Assembly (NCBI RefSeq): GCF_902833905.1
Contig: NZ_CADFGP010000009.1
Span: forward strand, 124,001 to 188,000
Reading direction: 5' to 3'
Origin: Paraburkholderia tuberum STM678
GTDB lineage: Bacteria > Pseudomonadota > Gammaproteobacteria > Burkholderiales > Burkholderiaceae
DNA: 64,000 nt
Every line of letters starts with the position of its first letter. The first letter of the stretch is position 1. Made by a program: the position numbers and the translations under genes. Under the pieces are notes generated by a model. It saw nothing but the letters and a program-made list of their open reading frames with translations. It ran no database searches and was not told the DNA's origin. Below are positions 52,790-62,460 of the stretch, piece after piece.

Positions 52790-54724
52790 ATGGCCCCCAC
52801 GAAGCTCGACGGCAAGGAAGGAGATTCGGCGCCTCCTGAAAACGCGCAAGAAGTCGTGAAGCCGCTCGACCTCTATCGCATGAGCATGCTGGGGTTCTGC
52901 CTCGGGATCGTGACCGGTTTTGGCGCGGTCGTGTTCAGGATGCTGATCGGCACTATCCATAATGCGGCGTTTCTCGGACGCCTTTCGCCGCTCTACGACG
53001 CGAGCCAGTTTACCCCGCCGTCGCCGTGGGGCGCATGGGTGATTCTTGTGCCGGTAGCAGGCGGCTTCGTGGTCACGTGGCTGGTAAGCCGCTTCGCACC
53101 GGAAGCAAAAGGGCATGGCGTGCCAGAAGTGATGGACGCGATCTATTTCGGGGGCGGCGTGATCCGTCCGGTCGTGGCGGTCGTCAAGTCGCTCGCATCG
53201 GCGATCGCGATCGGCACCGGTGCGGCGGTGGGCCGGGAAGGTCCGATCATCCAGATCGGTTCGGCAATGGGCTCGACGCTGGGTCAGTGGCTGCGGATGC
53301 CCGCCAGTCAGCGGATCATTCTCGTTGCGAGCGGCGCGGGGGCCGGCATTGCCGCGACGTTCAATACGCCGATCGGCGGCGTGCTGTTCGCGACCGAGCT
53401 GATGATGCCGGAAATCAGCGTGGGGACTTTTCTGCCCGTCGCACTGGCAACGGGCACCGCCACGTTCGTGGGACGGCTGTTCTTGGGCGGAGCAGCGGCT
53501 TTCCTGGTTCCCCCTCAGCTCGGAGCGCTCGATAACCATCTCGCGAGCGGCTTCACGCTGCTGCTTTACGCGCTGCTCGGGGTCGTGGCCGGCGTGGCGG
53601 CCGCGTTTCTGATTCGCGGATTGCACTGGGCGGAGGACGCCTTCGATCGCGTTCCGGGGCGTTTTGCGCGCCACGCGCTCGGCATGCTGTTCGTCGGCGT
53701 AATGATGTATCTGCTGATGCGCTACGCAGGCCGCTACTACGTGGAAGGCGTGGGCTACGCAACGATCCAGGCGACGCTCAATGAACAGTTGCAAGGTGGC
53801 CTGTTCCTGCTGCTGCTTGCGCTGTGCAAGATGGCCGCGACGTCGGTTAGCCTCGGCTCCGGCTCGTCGGGCGGCGTGTTCTCGCCGTCGCTGTTCATCG
53901 GCGCGACGTTGGGCGCCGCGCTGGCGTCCCTGTTCCATCTGCTGGTGCCGGCCGCTCCGGTCAGCGTGCCTGCATTCGCGATGGTCGGCATGGGGGCGGT
54001 GGTCGCGGGCGGCACGGGTGCCGCGATGACGGCAGTGGCGATGATCTTCGAAATGACGCGCGATTACGACATCGTGCTGCCGATGATACTTGCGGTTGCG
54101 TTCAGCATCGGCACCCGCCGGCTCCTCTCGCGCGAGACGATCTACACGATGAAACTCGTCAGGCGCGGTCATGTCATTCCCGATGCGTTGCACGCCAATA
54201 TGTTTCTCGTGCAGAACGCGGGGGCGATCATGGAGGCCGACATACTGGTGCTCGACGTGGAGGTCCCGTTTCGCGATCTCCTCGATCGCATGGGCGTCGC
54301 GCCGTTCCGGCACATCGTCGTCACGAAGGCAGGCATGCTGTACGGCGTGCTGCGCATCAACACCGGCCTGCGCCGCGCGGTCAGCCATGACAATCCGACG
54401 GTCACGATCGGGCAACTCGCGAATCGCAACTTCATCGTCGTGAAGCGATCCGATGCGGCGTTCGAAGTGATCAGCGAACTCCGGCAGCGCCGCGCGGTGA
54501 TGGCGGTGGTCCTCGTCGATGCCGCTGTCGATGGCGCGTTCGACGTGTCCGGCGTGATTGCGAAGGAGCATATTGCGGACGCCGTCGCCCGCAGTATCGA
54601 TATTTTCCAGCCCCGGGCTCGCGGCAGGACCGCCACGCCGATGCAATCCGTGCGCGTCAACGACGCTTCGTATGCCGTGCACGGCAGGGGTCTCAAGGTG
54701 AGCGACCGTGAAGCTGAAAACTGA
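52790..54724 (+). CDS. CLC-family chloride transporter/channel with C-terminal CBS domains
   Basis: A 644-residue protein. The CLC core (about 28-455) has the selectivity motifs GHGVP (108-112), GREGP (148-152, with the gating Glu150) and GSSGGVFSP. Where CLC-ec1 has the proton Glu203, this protein reads FATELM, with Leu at that place. Two CBS domains follow (about 480-610). It should move Cl- or another anion; the missing proton residue may mean channel-like or altered coupling. The start is MAPTKL at 52790. Confidence 0.92.
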   Translation: MAPTKLDGKEGDSAPPENAQEVVKPLDLYRMSMLGFCLGIVTGFGAVVFRMLIGTIHNAAFLGRLSPLYDASQFTPPSPWGAWVILVPVAGGFVVTWLVSRFAPEAKGHGVPEVMDAIYFGGGVIRPVVAVVKSLASAIAIGTGAAVGREGPIIQIGSAMGSTLGQWLRMPASQRIILVASGAGAGIAATFNTPIGGVLFATELMMPEISVGTFLPVALATGTATFVGRLFLGGAAAFLVPPQLGALDNHLASGFTLLLYALLGVVAGVAAAFLIRGLHWAEDAFDRVPGRFARHALGMLFVGVMMYLLMRYAGRYYVEGVGYATIQATLNEQLQGGLFLLLLALCKMAATSVSLGSGSSGGVFSPSLFIGATLGAALASLFHLLVPAAPVSVPAFAMVGMGAVVAGGTGAAMTAVAMIFEMTRDYDIVLPMILAVAFSIGTRRLLSRETIYTMKLVRRGHVIPDALHANMFLVQNAGAIMEADILVLDVEVPFRDLLDRMGVAPFRHIVVTKAGMLYGVLRINTGLRRAVSHDNPTVTIGQLANRNFIVVKRSDAAFEVISELRQRRAVMAVVLVDAAVDGAFDVSGVIAKEHIADAVARSIDIFQPRARGRTATPMQSVRVNDASYAVHGRGLKVSDREAEN

Positions 54725-54962
54725 GTGGCGGACGTTGCGCGAGCGGCTCAAGGCCGCGGTGCACCTTGCGGATTCCGGGAGCACACGGGAAGACCGTTCG
54801 CCCGACGCAGCCCCCGACCCGCGCGAGTGGGTGATCGTCTATCGCACCGAGCGCGGGTTCTGCTGCATGTACCGGGGCGAGCCGGTCGAATTCGACGAGA
54901 TGCTGGACGTGCAGATATGGTCGGAGGAAGAGGACGTGCGGCTCTGGTACTTCGGGCTTTGA
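54708..54962 (+). CDS. Small hypothetical protein overlapping the CLC gene
   Basis: An 84-residue soluble protein starting at GTG 54708, inside the end of the CLC gene, with AAGGTGAG as ribosome site. The product is acidic and aromatic in its second half (WVIVYRTERGFCCMYRGEPV, then FDEMLDVQIWSEEEDVRLWY). The overlap implies translational coupling to the CLC protein, so it may modify or accompany it. No known domain. Confidence 0.65.
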   Translation: MKLKTEWRTLRERLKAAVHLADSGSTREDRSPDAAPDPREWVIVYRTERGFCCMYRGEPVEFDEMLDVQIWSEEEDVRLWYFGL

Positions 54963-54990
54963 ACTGGTCCGCGGGTCGTGCGCTGCGCAA

Positions 54991-55488
54991 TTAGCGGTAC
55001 ACCAGGTCGGCGCGGCGATTCTGCGACCACGACGCCTCGTCGTGCCCCAGCGCAACCGGTTTTTCTTTGCCCAGGCTGACGGCTTCCAGTTGCGTCCCGG
55101 GCACGCCAAGCGTTTCCAACTCACGCATGACGGCCTGCGAGCGCCGCTCGCCCAGGGCGAGATTGTATTCGGTGGTGCCGCGCTCGTCGGTGTTGCCCTG
55201 TATCAGCACATGCTGGGACGGATGCCGGCGCAGATAGTCCGCATGTGCCTGGAGTAGCGCCTGATAGTCATCCCTGACGCTATAGCTGTCGAAATCGAAA
55301 TAGATGCTTCGCTTTGCAAGCGGACTGTTGGGATTGTTCAGTTCGTCGATCGTCGAGGGACTGGTACTGAGCGCCGACGCATTGGCAGCCTGGCCGCTCG
55401 ATGTGACCGTTTGCGGCGTTTTCGTTTCATGACATCCGGCGAGCAGCGCGAGCATCACGAACGTGAGCCGGATCGTGCATTTTTTCAT
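54991..55488 (-). CDS. Pal-like OmpA-domain lipoprotein
   Basis: A 165-residue lipoprotein with lipobox LLAGC (Cys19) and an OmpA/Pal peptidoglycan-binding domain (about 60-160). The motif IYFDFDSYSVRDDYQALL opens it and NTDERGTTEYNLALGERRSQAV holds the diaminopimelate-binding residues. It is Pal-shaped but stands away from tol genes, so it is probably a paralogue. GGGAG precedes the start. It is convergent with the small ORF above. Confidence 0.9.
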   Translation of the reverse strand: MKKCTIRLTFVMLALLAGCHETKTPQTVTSSGQAANASALSTSPSTIDELNNPNSPLAKRSIYFDFDSYSVRDDYQALLQAHADYLRRHPSQHVLIQGNTDERGTTEYNLALGERRSQAVMRELETLGVPGTQLEAVSLGKEKPVALGHDEASWSQNRRADLVYR

Positions 55489-55832
55489 TCTGTCTCCCAG
55501 AAAAGTGACGACGTGGAGCAGGGCAGTACGTCGAGGGAAGCGACGTCTTGAAGTCTATGTGGCGTTTGCGTGGTGTGCCTCCGTATTTTCCCAGGCGATG
55601 CCGCCATCGGAGCAGCCGCCGTTATCTCGCGAAGGTCATCTGAATGAACTCCTGCCGTGTTCCCCCTTCCTGGTTTTCCGAAGAAGGTGCAGGAATCGCT
55701 TGAATAAATGTCACAACGTGCTTATCCTAGGGGCTAGTGGTGTGGGACCTGGCGTGCCGATATTGCATGTTATGGCGTATGGTCCGTCAGCAAGCCCACT
55801 CGTTTTCAGGCGACAGAAGGCGATTCCCCTCC

Positions 55833-55861
55833 GCCCAGCTTCACGGCTGGGCTTTTTTTTC
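55833..55861 (+). terminator. Rho-independent terminator
   Basis: GCCCAGC (55833-55839) pairs with GCTGGGC (55846-55852), followed by eight or nine T. No intact gene precedes it on this strand, so it may mark the end of a lost gene or of a small RNA. Confidence 0.75.
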
Positions 55862-56637
55862 GTTGATCCCTATCTGACGTTGAATCCGTCTGCCACTTTC
55901 TTCCGCATCCTGGACAGAAGAACGCTGCAACATGTTCGGCGGCTTTGGTTCCACTATGGAATCTTCTGGGTGGGCCCGTTGGTCACCGCTCTCGTCGCAG
56001 TGCTGGAAGCGCATCTGATTGATGCAGATTGTGACATATTGCGGCGTGCCGACGATCCACGTCGGCGCATCGCTGATGCTTAACCTGCGGCACTTCCATC
56101 CCGCGCGATTTCGGACCATCCGCTACTCGCCGTCGCGGTGCTGCTGATCGGCGTCGTCTCCGGGTTGGCAAGGCCTTCGTGATTGTCATCGCGATGATCA
56201 ATAGGAACGCACTGGTCATTCGCTGATGGCGACCGCGCTGATTGCCAGCCGCATTTCGAGGGTTTTTGCGCCACCACTTTGCGAGGCACGGGCGGAGCGT
56301 TACAGATATATCGGCATGTAGTACTGGATTTCGGATGGGCCGCTTTGAGGCGAGCGTTGCCTTGCGACATCCATACAATGAAGTTGTTCATGGCATATGC
56401 GCTGAGTTTGCGCAAATTGTCGGACAGAGGCTGGGACAAGGCATGCGCGGCCGCTGCGGGGCCATATCCGATCATCGGGGGTAAGCACCGGGTGCGGGAT
56501 CCATCGGTGCGCTGCACTCGCAGATAGGGAGTAAACACAGATTTATTTGGCAGAGGCCACCCGCTATCATGCAGCGACTGTGCCGTGAGGCGGCAAGTTC
56601 CAAACGTCTGAATTCTGAAGTGACACAGCGATCATTC

Positions 56638-57024
56638 ATGAAGTCTGCGCCAGACTCATCAAAACTCCTTCGCAAGCTCACCAAGGCCGTGCTGTTGGTC
56701 GCGACAGCCATTTGCGGCAGCGTGAACGCGATGACAGGTGATCGTATGCTGGACGAGTTAGTGCCGCTGGATTGCTCTGGTCCATGGGCCAAGATGAGGT
56801 CTTCGAGCAGAGGCTCGACCTCTGAGGCAGTATCCTCTCCAACGACACCATGGTATCCGGAGCGCGCCGATCCGTATTCCCGGTCTTCTTTGGCGGACAT
56901 ATCGCTGGCAGCGCACGGCGAAATCCTGGCGTTTGACGATGCATACACGCCGTCACGCAATGCGTTTGGCGCAGGAAGTTTCGCACTCAGCGCGTTGGGT
57001 TTCGGGGCTTCGAGCCTCGATTAA
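56638..57024 (+). CDS. Hypothetical protein with possible signal peptide
   Basis: A 128-residue frame beginning MKSAPDSSKLLRKLTKAVLLV, a basic then hydrophobic start that looks like an export signal ending near SVNA. The rest is Ser-rich with no known domain. An upstream in-frame ATG lies at 56569. No good ribosome site. It may be real or a relic. Confidence 0.35.
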   Translation: MKSAPDSSKLLRKLTKAVLLVATAICGSVNAMTGDRMLDELVPLDCSGPWAKMRSSSRGSTSEAVSSPTTPWYPERADPYSRSSLADISLAAHGEILAFDDAYTPSRNAFGAGSFALSALGFGASSLD

Positions 57025-57555
57025 TCATCTCAATCGCGGTAGCGAGGGCCGTGGCTGGTCTTGCCTGATTGTGGAGGGGAACTCACCCATTCGAAATCGG
57101 CCATCTCTGTAACGGACGCCGCGCACGAAACGCCGATGTGGTCCCACAATTTCGCGTTCGCTTTGGCGCAATCTTTGACAAGCGGATCGGTTGCGAGCGC
57201 GACCACTGCCTACGATGCTGCCAGATCTCCCAACACCCGGCGCGAGCATCGGAGTTGTTCCAGATGCCTCAATAGAGGAAGGATTCTTCAGAGTGGAGAT
57301 TTTCCCGCGTCTCTTTCATGCGCATCCCGGGACATTTACTGAAGCGCTTTACCCGCGCACCGCGCCGGTGTGCGTTGAATCACCGCGATAGACCGGCTGG
57401 CACTCAGACGTTTCGTTACATCTCATGGAATTATGTCATATCGTGCACTAACATTTGATATGCGTTGGAAATCCGAAGCGTAGAAATCGGAACCAGCTTT
57501 CCCAGGAGGAGAGCGCGAGCATTGCTCGGACGTGTCCATTCTGTGGGAGACCGAA

Positions 57556-58812
57556 ATGGGAAGACTATCGACCGCGGGCCGACGGCATCGCCGGCTCGTA
57601 CTGAAGGCTGCTGCCGCAGCCGGAATTGCGCAGATCGGCGCACCCTTCATCATCAAGGCGCGCGGAGAGGTTCCAATCAAATTCGGGCTCGACGACCCGC
57701 TGACAGGTACCTATGCCGAACTCGGCAAGAACGAGCAAATGGGTTGCGAATACGCGATCGATCAGATCAATGCGCGCGGGGGCATATTGGGTCGTCCGGT
57801 TCAGCTCATCGTGGAGGATTCCACCAGCGCGGATACTGGCGCTGCTGTACAGAAGGCGCGCAAGCTGATCGAACGTGACAAGGTGGACTTCCTGCTTGGC
57901 AATGTCAACTCGGCCATGGCGCTTGCGATCGGGCAGGTTTCAAACGAATTGAAAACACTGCACATCGTGACGGGTGGGCATACCGACGCCGTGACCGGTA
58001 AAGATTGTCACTGGAACGTCTTTCGGGTCTGCAATACGACGAGGATGGAAACCAACTCGGTATCGAAGGTCCTGTTCGACCGGTACGGAAAAAAATGGTT
58101 TTTCATCACTCCAGATTACGCATTTGGCCACACCTTGCAACTCGGCTTCGAGGCGAGCCTGAAGAAGTTCGGAGGGGTGGAGGCTGGAGCCGCGTTGGCG
58201 CCGCTTGGCACCACCGACTATTCGTCATATTTGATCAAGGCGCAGGCTGCCGATCCTGACGTCATCCTGTTTCTTACCGCAGGTCAGGATGCTGTCAATT
58301 CGCTTAAGCAGGCGGTGCAGTTCGGCCTTAACAAGCGTTTCCACATCGCCGGGGCGCAGCAGGAACTGGAGGTGCTCGAGGGCTTGCCGCCGGATGCGCG
58401 AATCGGTACGTGGGTATTCGAATGGTACTGGGACCAGCCCAACGTACCCCACGTAGCGGAATACGTGGCCGGCATCCGTAAGAAGGCCGGGAGAGTGCCG
58501 ACTGCCAGACACTGGTTCGGGCACGTCGCTGTCAATAGCGTTGCACTCGTCGCTAATCAGGAGAAGACGCTTGACGCGGTGAAACTGGCGCGGGCGCTCG
58601 AAGGCTTCAAGTTGCCGCCGGACGTAGGGCTGATGCCGGACACACCGTTCTATCGGGCCGGCAACCATCAGCTCATGCCGGATCTCTATGTGGGACATGC
58701 GGTAGCGCAGGGACCTAGACCTGATGATTTATTCCACGTCGATCAGCTGGTAAAGGGCATCGACGCGGCGCTGCCGGTCAGCGAAACCGGCTGCCGTCTC
58801 ACATGGGCATGA
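57556..58812 (+). CDS. Branched-chain-type ABC transporter substrate-binding protein
   Basis: A 418-residue SBP of the LivJ/AmiC/UrtA type. A Tat-like signal (RRHRRLVLKAAAAAG) precedes the mature start VPIKFGLDDPLTGTYAELG. The two-lobe fold includes DFLLGNVNSAMALAIGQ and WFFITPDYAFGHTLQLGF. The long form and motifs suggest an amide, urea or amino-acid ligand rather than a fixed one. GGGAG precedes ATG 57556. It heads the LIV operon, with 116 bases before livH. Confidence 0.92.
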   Translation: MGRLSTAGRRHRRLVLKAAAAAGIAQIGAPFIIKARGEVPIKFGLDDPLTGTYAELGKNEQMGCEYAIDQINARGGILGRPVQLIVEDSTSADTGAAVQKARKLIERDKVDFLLGNVNSAMALAIGQVSNELKTLHIVTGGHTDAVTGKDCHWNVFRVCNTTRMETNSVSKVLFDRYGKKWFFITPDYAFGHTLQLGFEASLKKFGGVEAGAALAPLGTTDYSSYLIKAQAADPDVILFLTAGQDAVNSLKQAVQFGLNKRFHIAGAQQELEVLEGLPPDARIGTWVFEWYWDQPNVPHVAEYVAGIRKKAGRVPTARHWFGHVAVNSVALVANQEKTLDAVKLARALEGFKLPPDVGLMPDTPFYRAGNHQLMPDLYVGHAVAQGPRPDDLFHVDQLVKGIDAALPVSETGCRLTWA

Positions 58813-58928
58813 CCGGTTCGGGGAGCCAGACAGGGGACTGAGTGCCTAATGATGTCGCGCTGCCGCAACTGCCGCGCGACCGATGAGCCGGGACATCGGA
58901 AGCGGACGTCGGCAGCACAGGTAACGGT

Positions 58929-59798
58929 ATGACGCAATTGATCCTGTTCAACGTTTTCAACGGTATCGTCATTGGCGCGTTTTACGCGCTAATGGCGCTT
59001 GGCCTGTCGCTGATCCTGAATCTGAGCGGTGTCATCAACTTCGCGCACGGCGGATTCCTGGCAATTGGCGCTTACCTCGCCTACACGATCATGCCGTATG
59101 TCGGCTTTTGGGCGGCGCTTGTTATTGCCCCCTTGCTGACGGCTGCTCTCGGACTGCTGATCGAGCGGGTACTGATTCGCCGGCTGTATGGAAGAGATCC
59201 CCTATACAGTCTGCTGCTCACGTTCGGGCTCGCGTTTCTGCTGCAGGACGGTAGCCGCTATATCTGGGGGCCTCAGACATTGCCATACCAGATTCCGGAC
59301 GCGCTGAACCGGCCATTGACGTCCTCGTTCTTCTTTCTAACGGGCTATCGTGTGTTCATGGTCGTTCTGGTTGTGATCGTCGTGGCGGCGCTCTTCATGT
59401 TCCTGAAGTTCACTCGATCCGGCATTCGTATCCGCGCTGGTGTCGGAGACCTCGAAACGGTCGCGACACTGGGCGTGAATGTACGGTGGCTTCGCAGCAT
59501 GAATTTCGGCCTCGGCATCTTTCTCGCGGGGCTGGCTGGCGTACTGGCAGCCGGCATGCTCGGACTGCAACCGACCATCGGTGATTCGCTCATCATGCCG
59601 AGTTTCGTTGCGATCATCGTCGGGGGACTGGGCAGCCTGCCGGGTACGCTGCTCGGCGGCATTCTCATTGGCGTCGCTTCTGGCCTGACTTCTGTCTTTT
59701 TCCCGTCCGCGACCGAAGCGGTGATTTACGTCCTGATGGGGCTAGTGCTGCTCGTACGTCCGCGCGGACTGTTGGGTGAGGAAGGGAGGGTCCAGTGA
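58929..59798 (+). CDS. LivH-type ABC transporter permease
   Basis: A 289-residue permease with eight or so TM segments and the LivH signature LSLILNLSGVINFAHGGFLAIGAY. It forms a heterodimer with the LivM-type protein. Its stop overlaps the GTG start of the next gene by four bases, so the two are coupled. Confidence 0.93.
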   Translation: MTQLILFNVFNGIVIGAFYALMALGLSLILNLSGVINFAHGGFLAIGAYLAYTIMPYVGFWAALVIAPLLTAALGLLIERVLIRRLYGRDPLYSLLLTFGLAFLLQDGSRYIWGPQTLPYQIPDALNRPLTSSFFFLTGYRVFMVVLVVIVVAALFMFLKFTRSGIRIRAGVGDLETVATLGVNVRWLRSMNFGLGIFLAGLAGVLAAGMLGLQPTIGDSLIMPSFVAIIVGGLGSLPGTLLGGILIGVASGLTSVFFPSATEAVIYVLMGLVLLVRPRGLLGEEGRVQ

Positions 59799-60745
59799 GA
59801 TCATCACTGCAACTCGCGGGGGATGCGGCGGTCTGGCTGGCGCTCGCAGCCATGCCGTACTGGATCACCTGGCTCGGCGGCTATACGGCACTTGGTACAC
59901 GCGTAGTAGTAATGGCATTGGCGGCGATGGCGCTCAATTTTCTACTCGGTTTTACTGGCGTGTTGTCGTTCGGTCACGCGGCATATTTTGGTCTCGGCGC
60001 GTATGGCGTTGGTATGACGATCCGTTATCTGGTGCCGAATACGCTGCTTGGTATCGTCATTGGGGTCGCGGCCGGCACGCTGGCGGCGGCGCTCATCGGC
60101 GCGCTGATTGCCAGGCTTCGGGGCGTCTATTTCGCGATGGCGACGATCGCATTCGGCCAGGTGTTCTACTTCGTCGCCTTTCGCTGGAACGCCGTGACTG
60201 GCGGCGACGATGGGCTCTCCGGATGGCATCGCATGCCTCTCCACTTTGGCCAGCAGAGAATCGACATTCTTGGCAACAGCACCGTGTTTTACTATTTCGT
60301 TCTGCTTTGCTTTGCCGTGTCGGTTGCCGTCATGACTGCGCTGTTGCGCTCTCCGTTTGGCCGTACGCTTCTGGCGATACGCGAGAACGAAAAGCGGGCG
60401 CGCTTCCTGGGGCTGCCGGTGGAGCAGCATATCTGGCTGTCGTTCGTGATCTCCTGCTTTTTCGTGAGTTTTGCCGGTACCTTGTACGCGCTACTCAATA
60501 ACTTCGCCGATCCGCATGATCTGCGGTGGGACCAGTCAGGCGATTTTGTGATCATGGCCGTGCTGGGGGGAATGCGCTCGTTGTGGGGACCGCTGATCGG
60601 CGCGGCCGTCTTCGTGCTGGTTCAGGATTACATCTCCACACGGACTGAGAACTGGATGTCGTTTATCGGCCTGCTGTTCATCCTCGTCGTTCTGTTCTTT
60701 CCCCGTGGCGTGCTGGGCATCCGGACGGGCGGGGTGCGTTCATGA
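59795..60745 (+). CDS. LivM-type ABC transporter permease
   Basis: A 316-residue permease that starts at GTG 59795. The LivM features are LLGFTGVLSFGHAAYFGLGAY in the first half and RENEKRARFLG in the cytoplasmic loop. It pairs with LivH and is followed by the ATPase gene with an ATGA overlap. Confidence 0.93.
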   Translation: MRSSLQLAGDAAVWLALAAMPYWITWLGGYTALGTRVVVMALAAMALNFLLGFTGVLSFGHAAYFGLGAYGVGMTIRYLVPNTLLGIVIGVAAGTLAAALIGALIARLRGVYFAMATIAFGQVFYFVAFRWNAVTGGDDGLSGWHRMPLHFGQQRIDILGNSTVFYYFVLLCFAVSVAVMTALLRSPFGRTLLAIRENEKRARFLGLPVEQHIWLSFVISCFFVSFAGTLYALLNNFADPHDLRWDQSGDFVIMAVLGGMRSLWGPLIGAAVFVLVQDYISTRTENWMSFIGLLFILVVLFFPRGVLGIRTGGVRS

Positions 60746-61491
60746 GCCTGCTCGTAGTCGATCACGTATCTCACCGGTTCGGCAATCTTCGCGCGGTTAG
60801 CGATGTTTGCCTGACTGTGGAAGCCGGTGAGCTTCGCGCGGTAATTGGACCTAACGGTGCAGGAAAGACGACGTTCTTCAATCTGATCAGTGGGTTCTTT
60901 CCGCCTACGTCGGGGCGTATCGTGTTCGACGGACGCGACGTGACCCGGCTTGCGCCTCATCGCCGCGTTGCCATGGGAATGGCGCGGACTTTCCAGATTA
61001 CGGAAGTTTTTCCTGAGTTGTCCGTTCGCGATAATCTGCGGATTCCGGTCGAACTTCGGGCCGGGCACAGGCTCTCGCCGTGGCTATCGAGGGCGGCGCG
61101 CGCGACCGTCAACCACCGGCTGGAAGAATTGCTCGTGCTCGGCGGACTCGAGCAGCGTGCGCGCCGGTTGGTGGGCGAGCTGTCGCTTGGCGACCAGCGA
61201 GCCACGGAAATCATCATGTCGCTCGCACTCGAACCCAGGCTCCTGCTCCTCGACGAACCGACCGCGGGGATGGGAGATCAGGAAACCTACGACGTGACGC
61301 GACTGATACGACGCCTGCACCGCGATCGATCGCTGACGATGATTCTGATCGAGCACGACATGCGCGTCATCTTCCAACTGGCACAGCGCATCATGGTGCT
61401 CGCCGAAGGCAGGATTCTGGCAGAAGGAACGCCGGAAGAAATCACCGGCAATCAAGCCGTGCAAGCAGCCTATCTGGGAACAGCAAAATGA
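60742..61491 (+). CDS. LivG-type ABC transporter ATPase
   Basis: A 249-residue ATPase with Walker A GPNGAGKTT, the LivG insert FPPTSGRIVFDGRDVTRL, GMARTFQ, a signature-like ELSLGDQRATEI and Walker B LLLLDEPTAGMG. The signature is SLGDQ rather than SGGxQ, which is common in this family. It forms a heterodimer with LivF. ATGA overlaps exist at both ends. Confidence 0.94.
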   Translation: MSLLVVDHVSHRFGNLRAVSDVCLTVEAGELRAVIGPNGAGKTTFFNLISGFFPPTSGRIVFDGRDVTRLAPHRRVAMGMARTFQITEVFPELSVRDNLRIPVELRAGHRLSPWLSRAARATVNHRLEELLVLGGLEQRARRLVGELSLGDQRATEIIMSLALEPRLLLLDEPTAGMGDQETYDVTRLIRRLHRDRSLTMILIEHDMRVIFQLAQRIMVLAEGRILAEGTPEEITGNQAVQAAYLGTAK

Positions 61492-62216
61492 GTGCCCTGG
61501 TTGCCGAGGGACTGCAGACCTGGTACGGCAAGAGCCACATTCTGCATGGCGTATCGGTGGACGTTGACGACGGCCAGATTGTCGCCCTGGTAGGGCGCAA
61601 CGGCGCCGGCAAGACGACAACCATGCGAAGCCTGATGGGATTGACCCGGCCACGCGCGGGAAGGGTGAGCATTCTAGGCCGCGAAACGACCGGCTGGCCG
61701 CCAGACCGGGTCGCGTCGCTCGGTGTCGGATATGTGCCGGAGGGTAGGCGCATATTCGCGGGTCTCAGCGTGGAAGAAAATCTGCTTGTGCCCAACGGGC
61801 GCACCGGTCCTTGGACGATCGCACGTGTGTTTGAGCTTTTTCCCCGGTTACGCGAGCGTCGGAACAGCAAGGGCCGGCAACTCTCCGGAGGGGAGCAGGA
61901 AATGCTCGCGATCGCACGCGGCCTGCTGCTCAACCCACGCGTACTGCTTCTCGATGAGCCGTCTCAAGGTCTCGCACCGCTGATGGTGCGGGAAGTGTTT
62001 GATGTTATCGTCAGAATGCGCGCCGAAGGCATGTCGGTGCTTCTGGTTGAGCAGAACGTTCGAGCGGCTGTCGAGATTGCCGACGCGGCTTGCGTGCTGG
62101 ACGATGGTCGGGTCGTTTTTTCCGGATCCGCGCGAGAACTTGCGCGCGACGAAGCTCGTGTGCGTACTCTGGCCGGGGCCAGTGCGAGCGATTGGCGCAT
62201 GCTCGACGATGCTTGA
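61488..62216 (+). CDS. LivF-type ABC transporter ATPase
   Basis: A 242-residue ATPase with Walker A GRNGAGKTT, the LivF motif GYVPEGRRIFAGLSVEENL, signature LSGGEQEMLAIARGL and Walker B VLLLDEPSQGLAP. It completes the transporter. ATG 61488 overlaps the livG stop. It is the last of the four coupled genes; the APC permease gene follows after about 240 bases and may be in the same unit. Confidence 0.94.
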   Translation: MSALVAEGLQTWYGKSHILHGVSVDVDDGQIVALVGRNGAGKTTTMRSLMGLTRPRAGRVSILGRETTGWPPDRVASLGVGYVPEGRRIFAGLSVEENLLVPNGRTGPWTIARVFELFPRLRERRNSKGRQLSGGEQEMLAIARGLLLNPRVLLLDEPSQGLAPLMVREVFDVIVRMRAEGMSVLLVEQNVRAAVEIADAACVLDDGRVVFSGSARELARDEARVRTLAGASASDWRMLDDA

Positions 62217-62460
62217 ATCGCATGAAGCCATGCACGAATTTGAAATGGCACAGTGTGAACTAACGCTCGTCGAAGCGCACGGGCATTTCCAAGCCCTTTA
62301 ATTGTCGCTTCGGTTCACGGCGGGAATTTTATCGCCGTTTATGCGGTCGAAGCGTTCAGGATGAGCCGTTCATGTATGACGGTGCGCGGATGCGCACCGC
62401 CTCTTTCGCGCAACGCCGGTTCAAAAACCGAACTCCGGGGCAGGCGCAAGGAGACCAGAA

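Larger units (their letters stand above)
55489..57555. other. Gene-poor two-kilobase region
   Basis: Only one doubtful frame and one terminator are supported. A plus-strand frame near 55940-56000 reads HYGIFWVGPLVTALVAVLEA, which resembles the last segment of an aquaporin-type channel and may be a relic; a hydrophobic run near 56107-56175 is similar debris. Codon use and frequent stops suggest decay. Confidence 0.5.

Noticed and set aside
52769-54784. A 671-codon open frame on the minus strand
   Set aside because: Shadow of the CLC gene; the product is His- and Arg-rich with no known fold.
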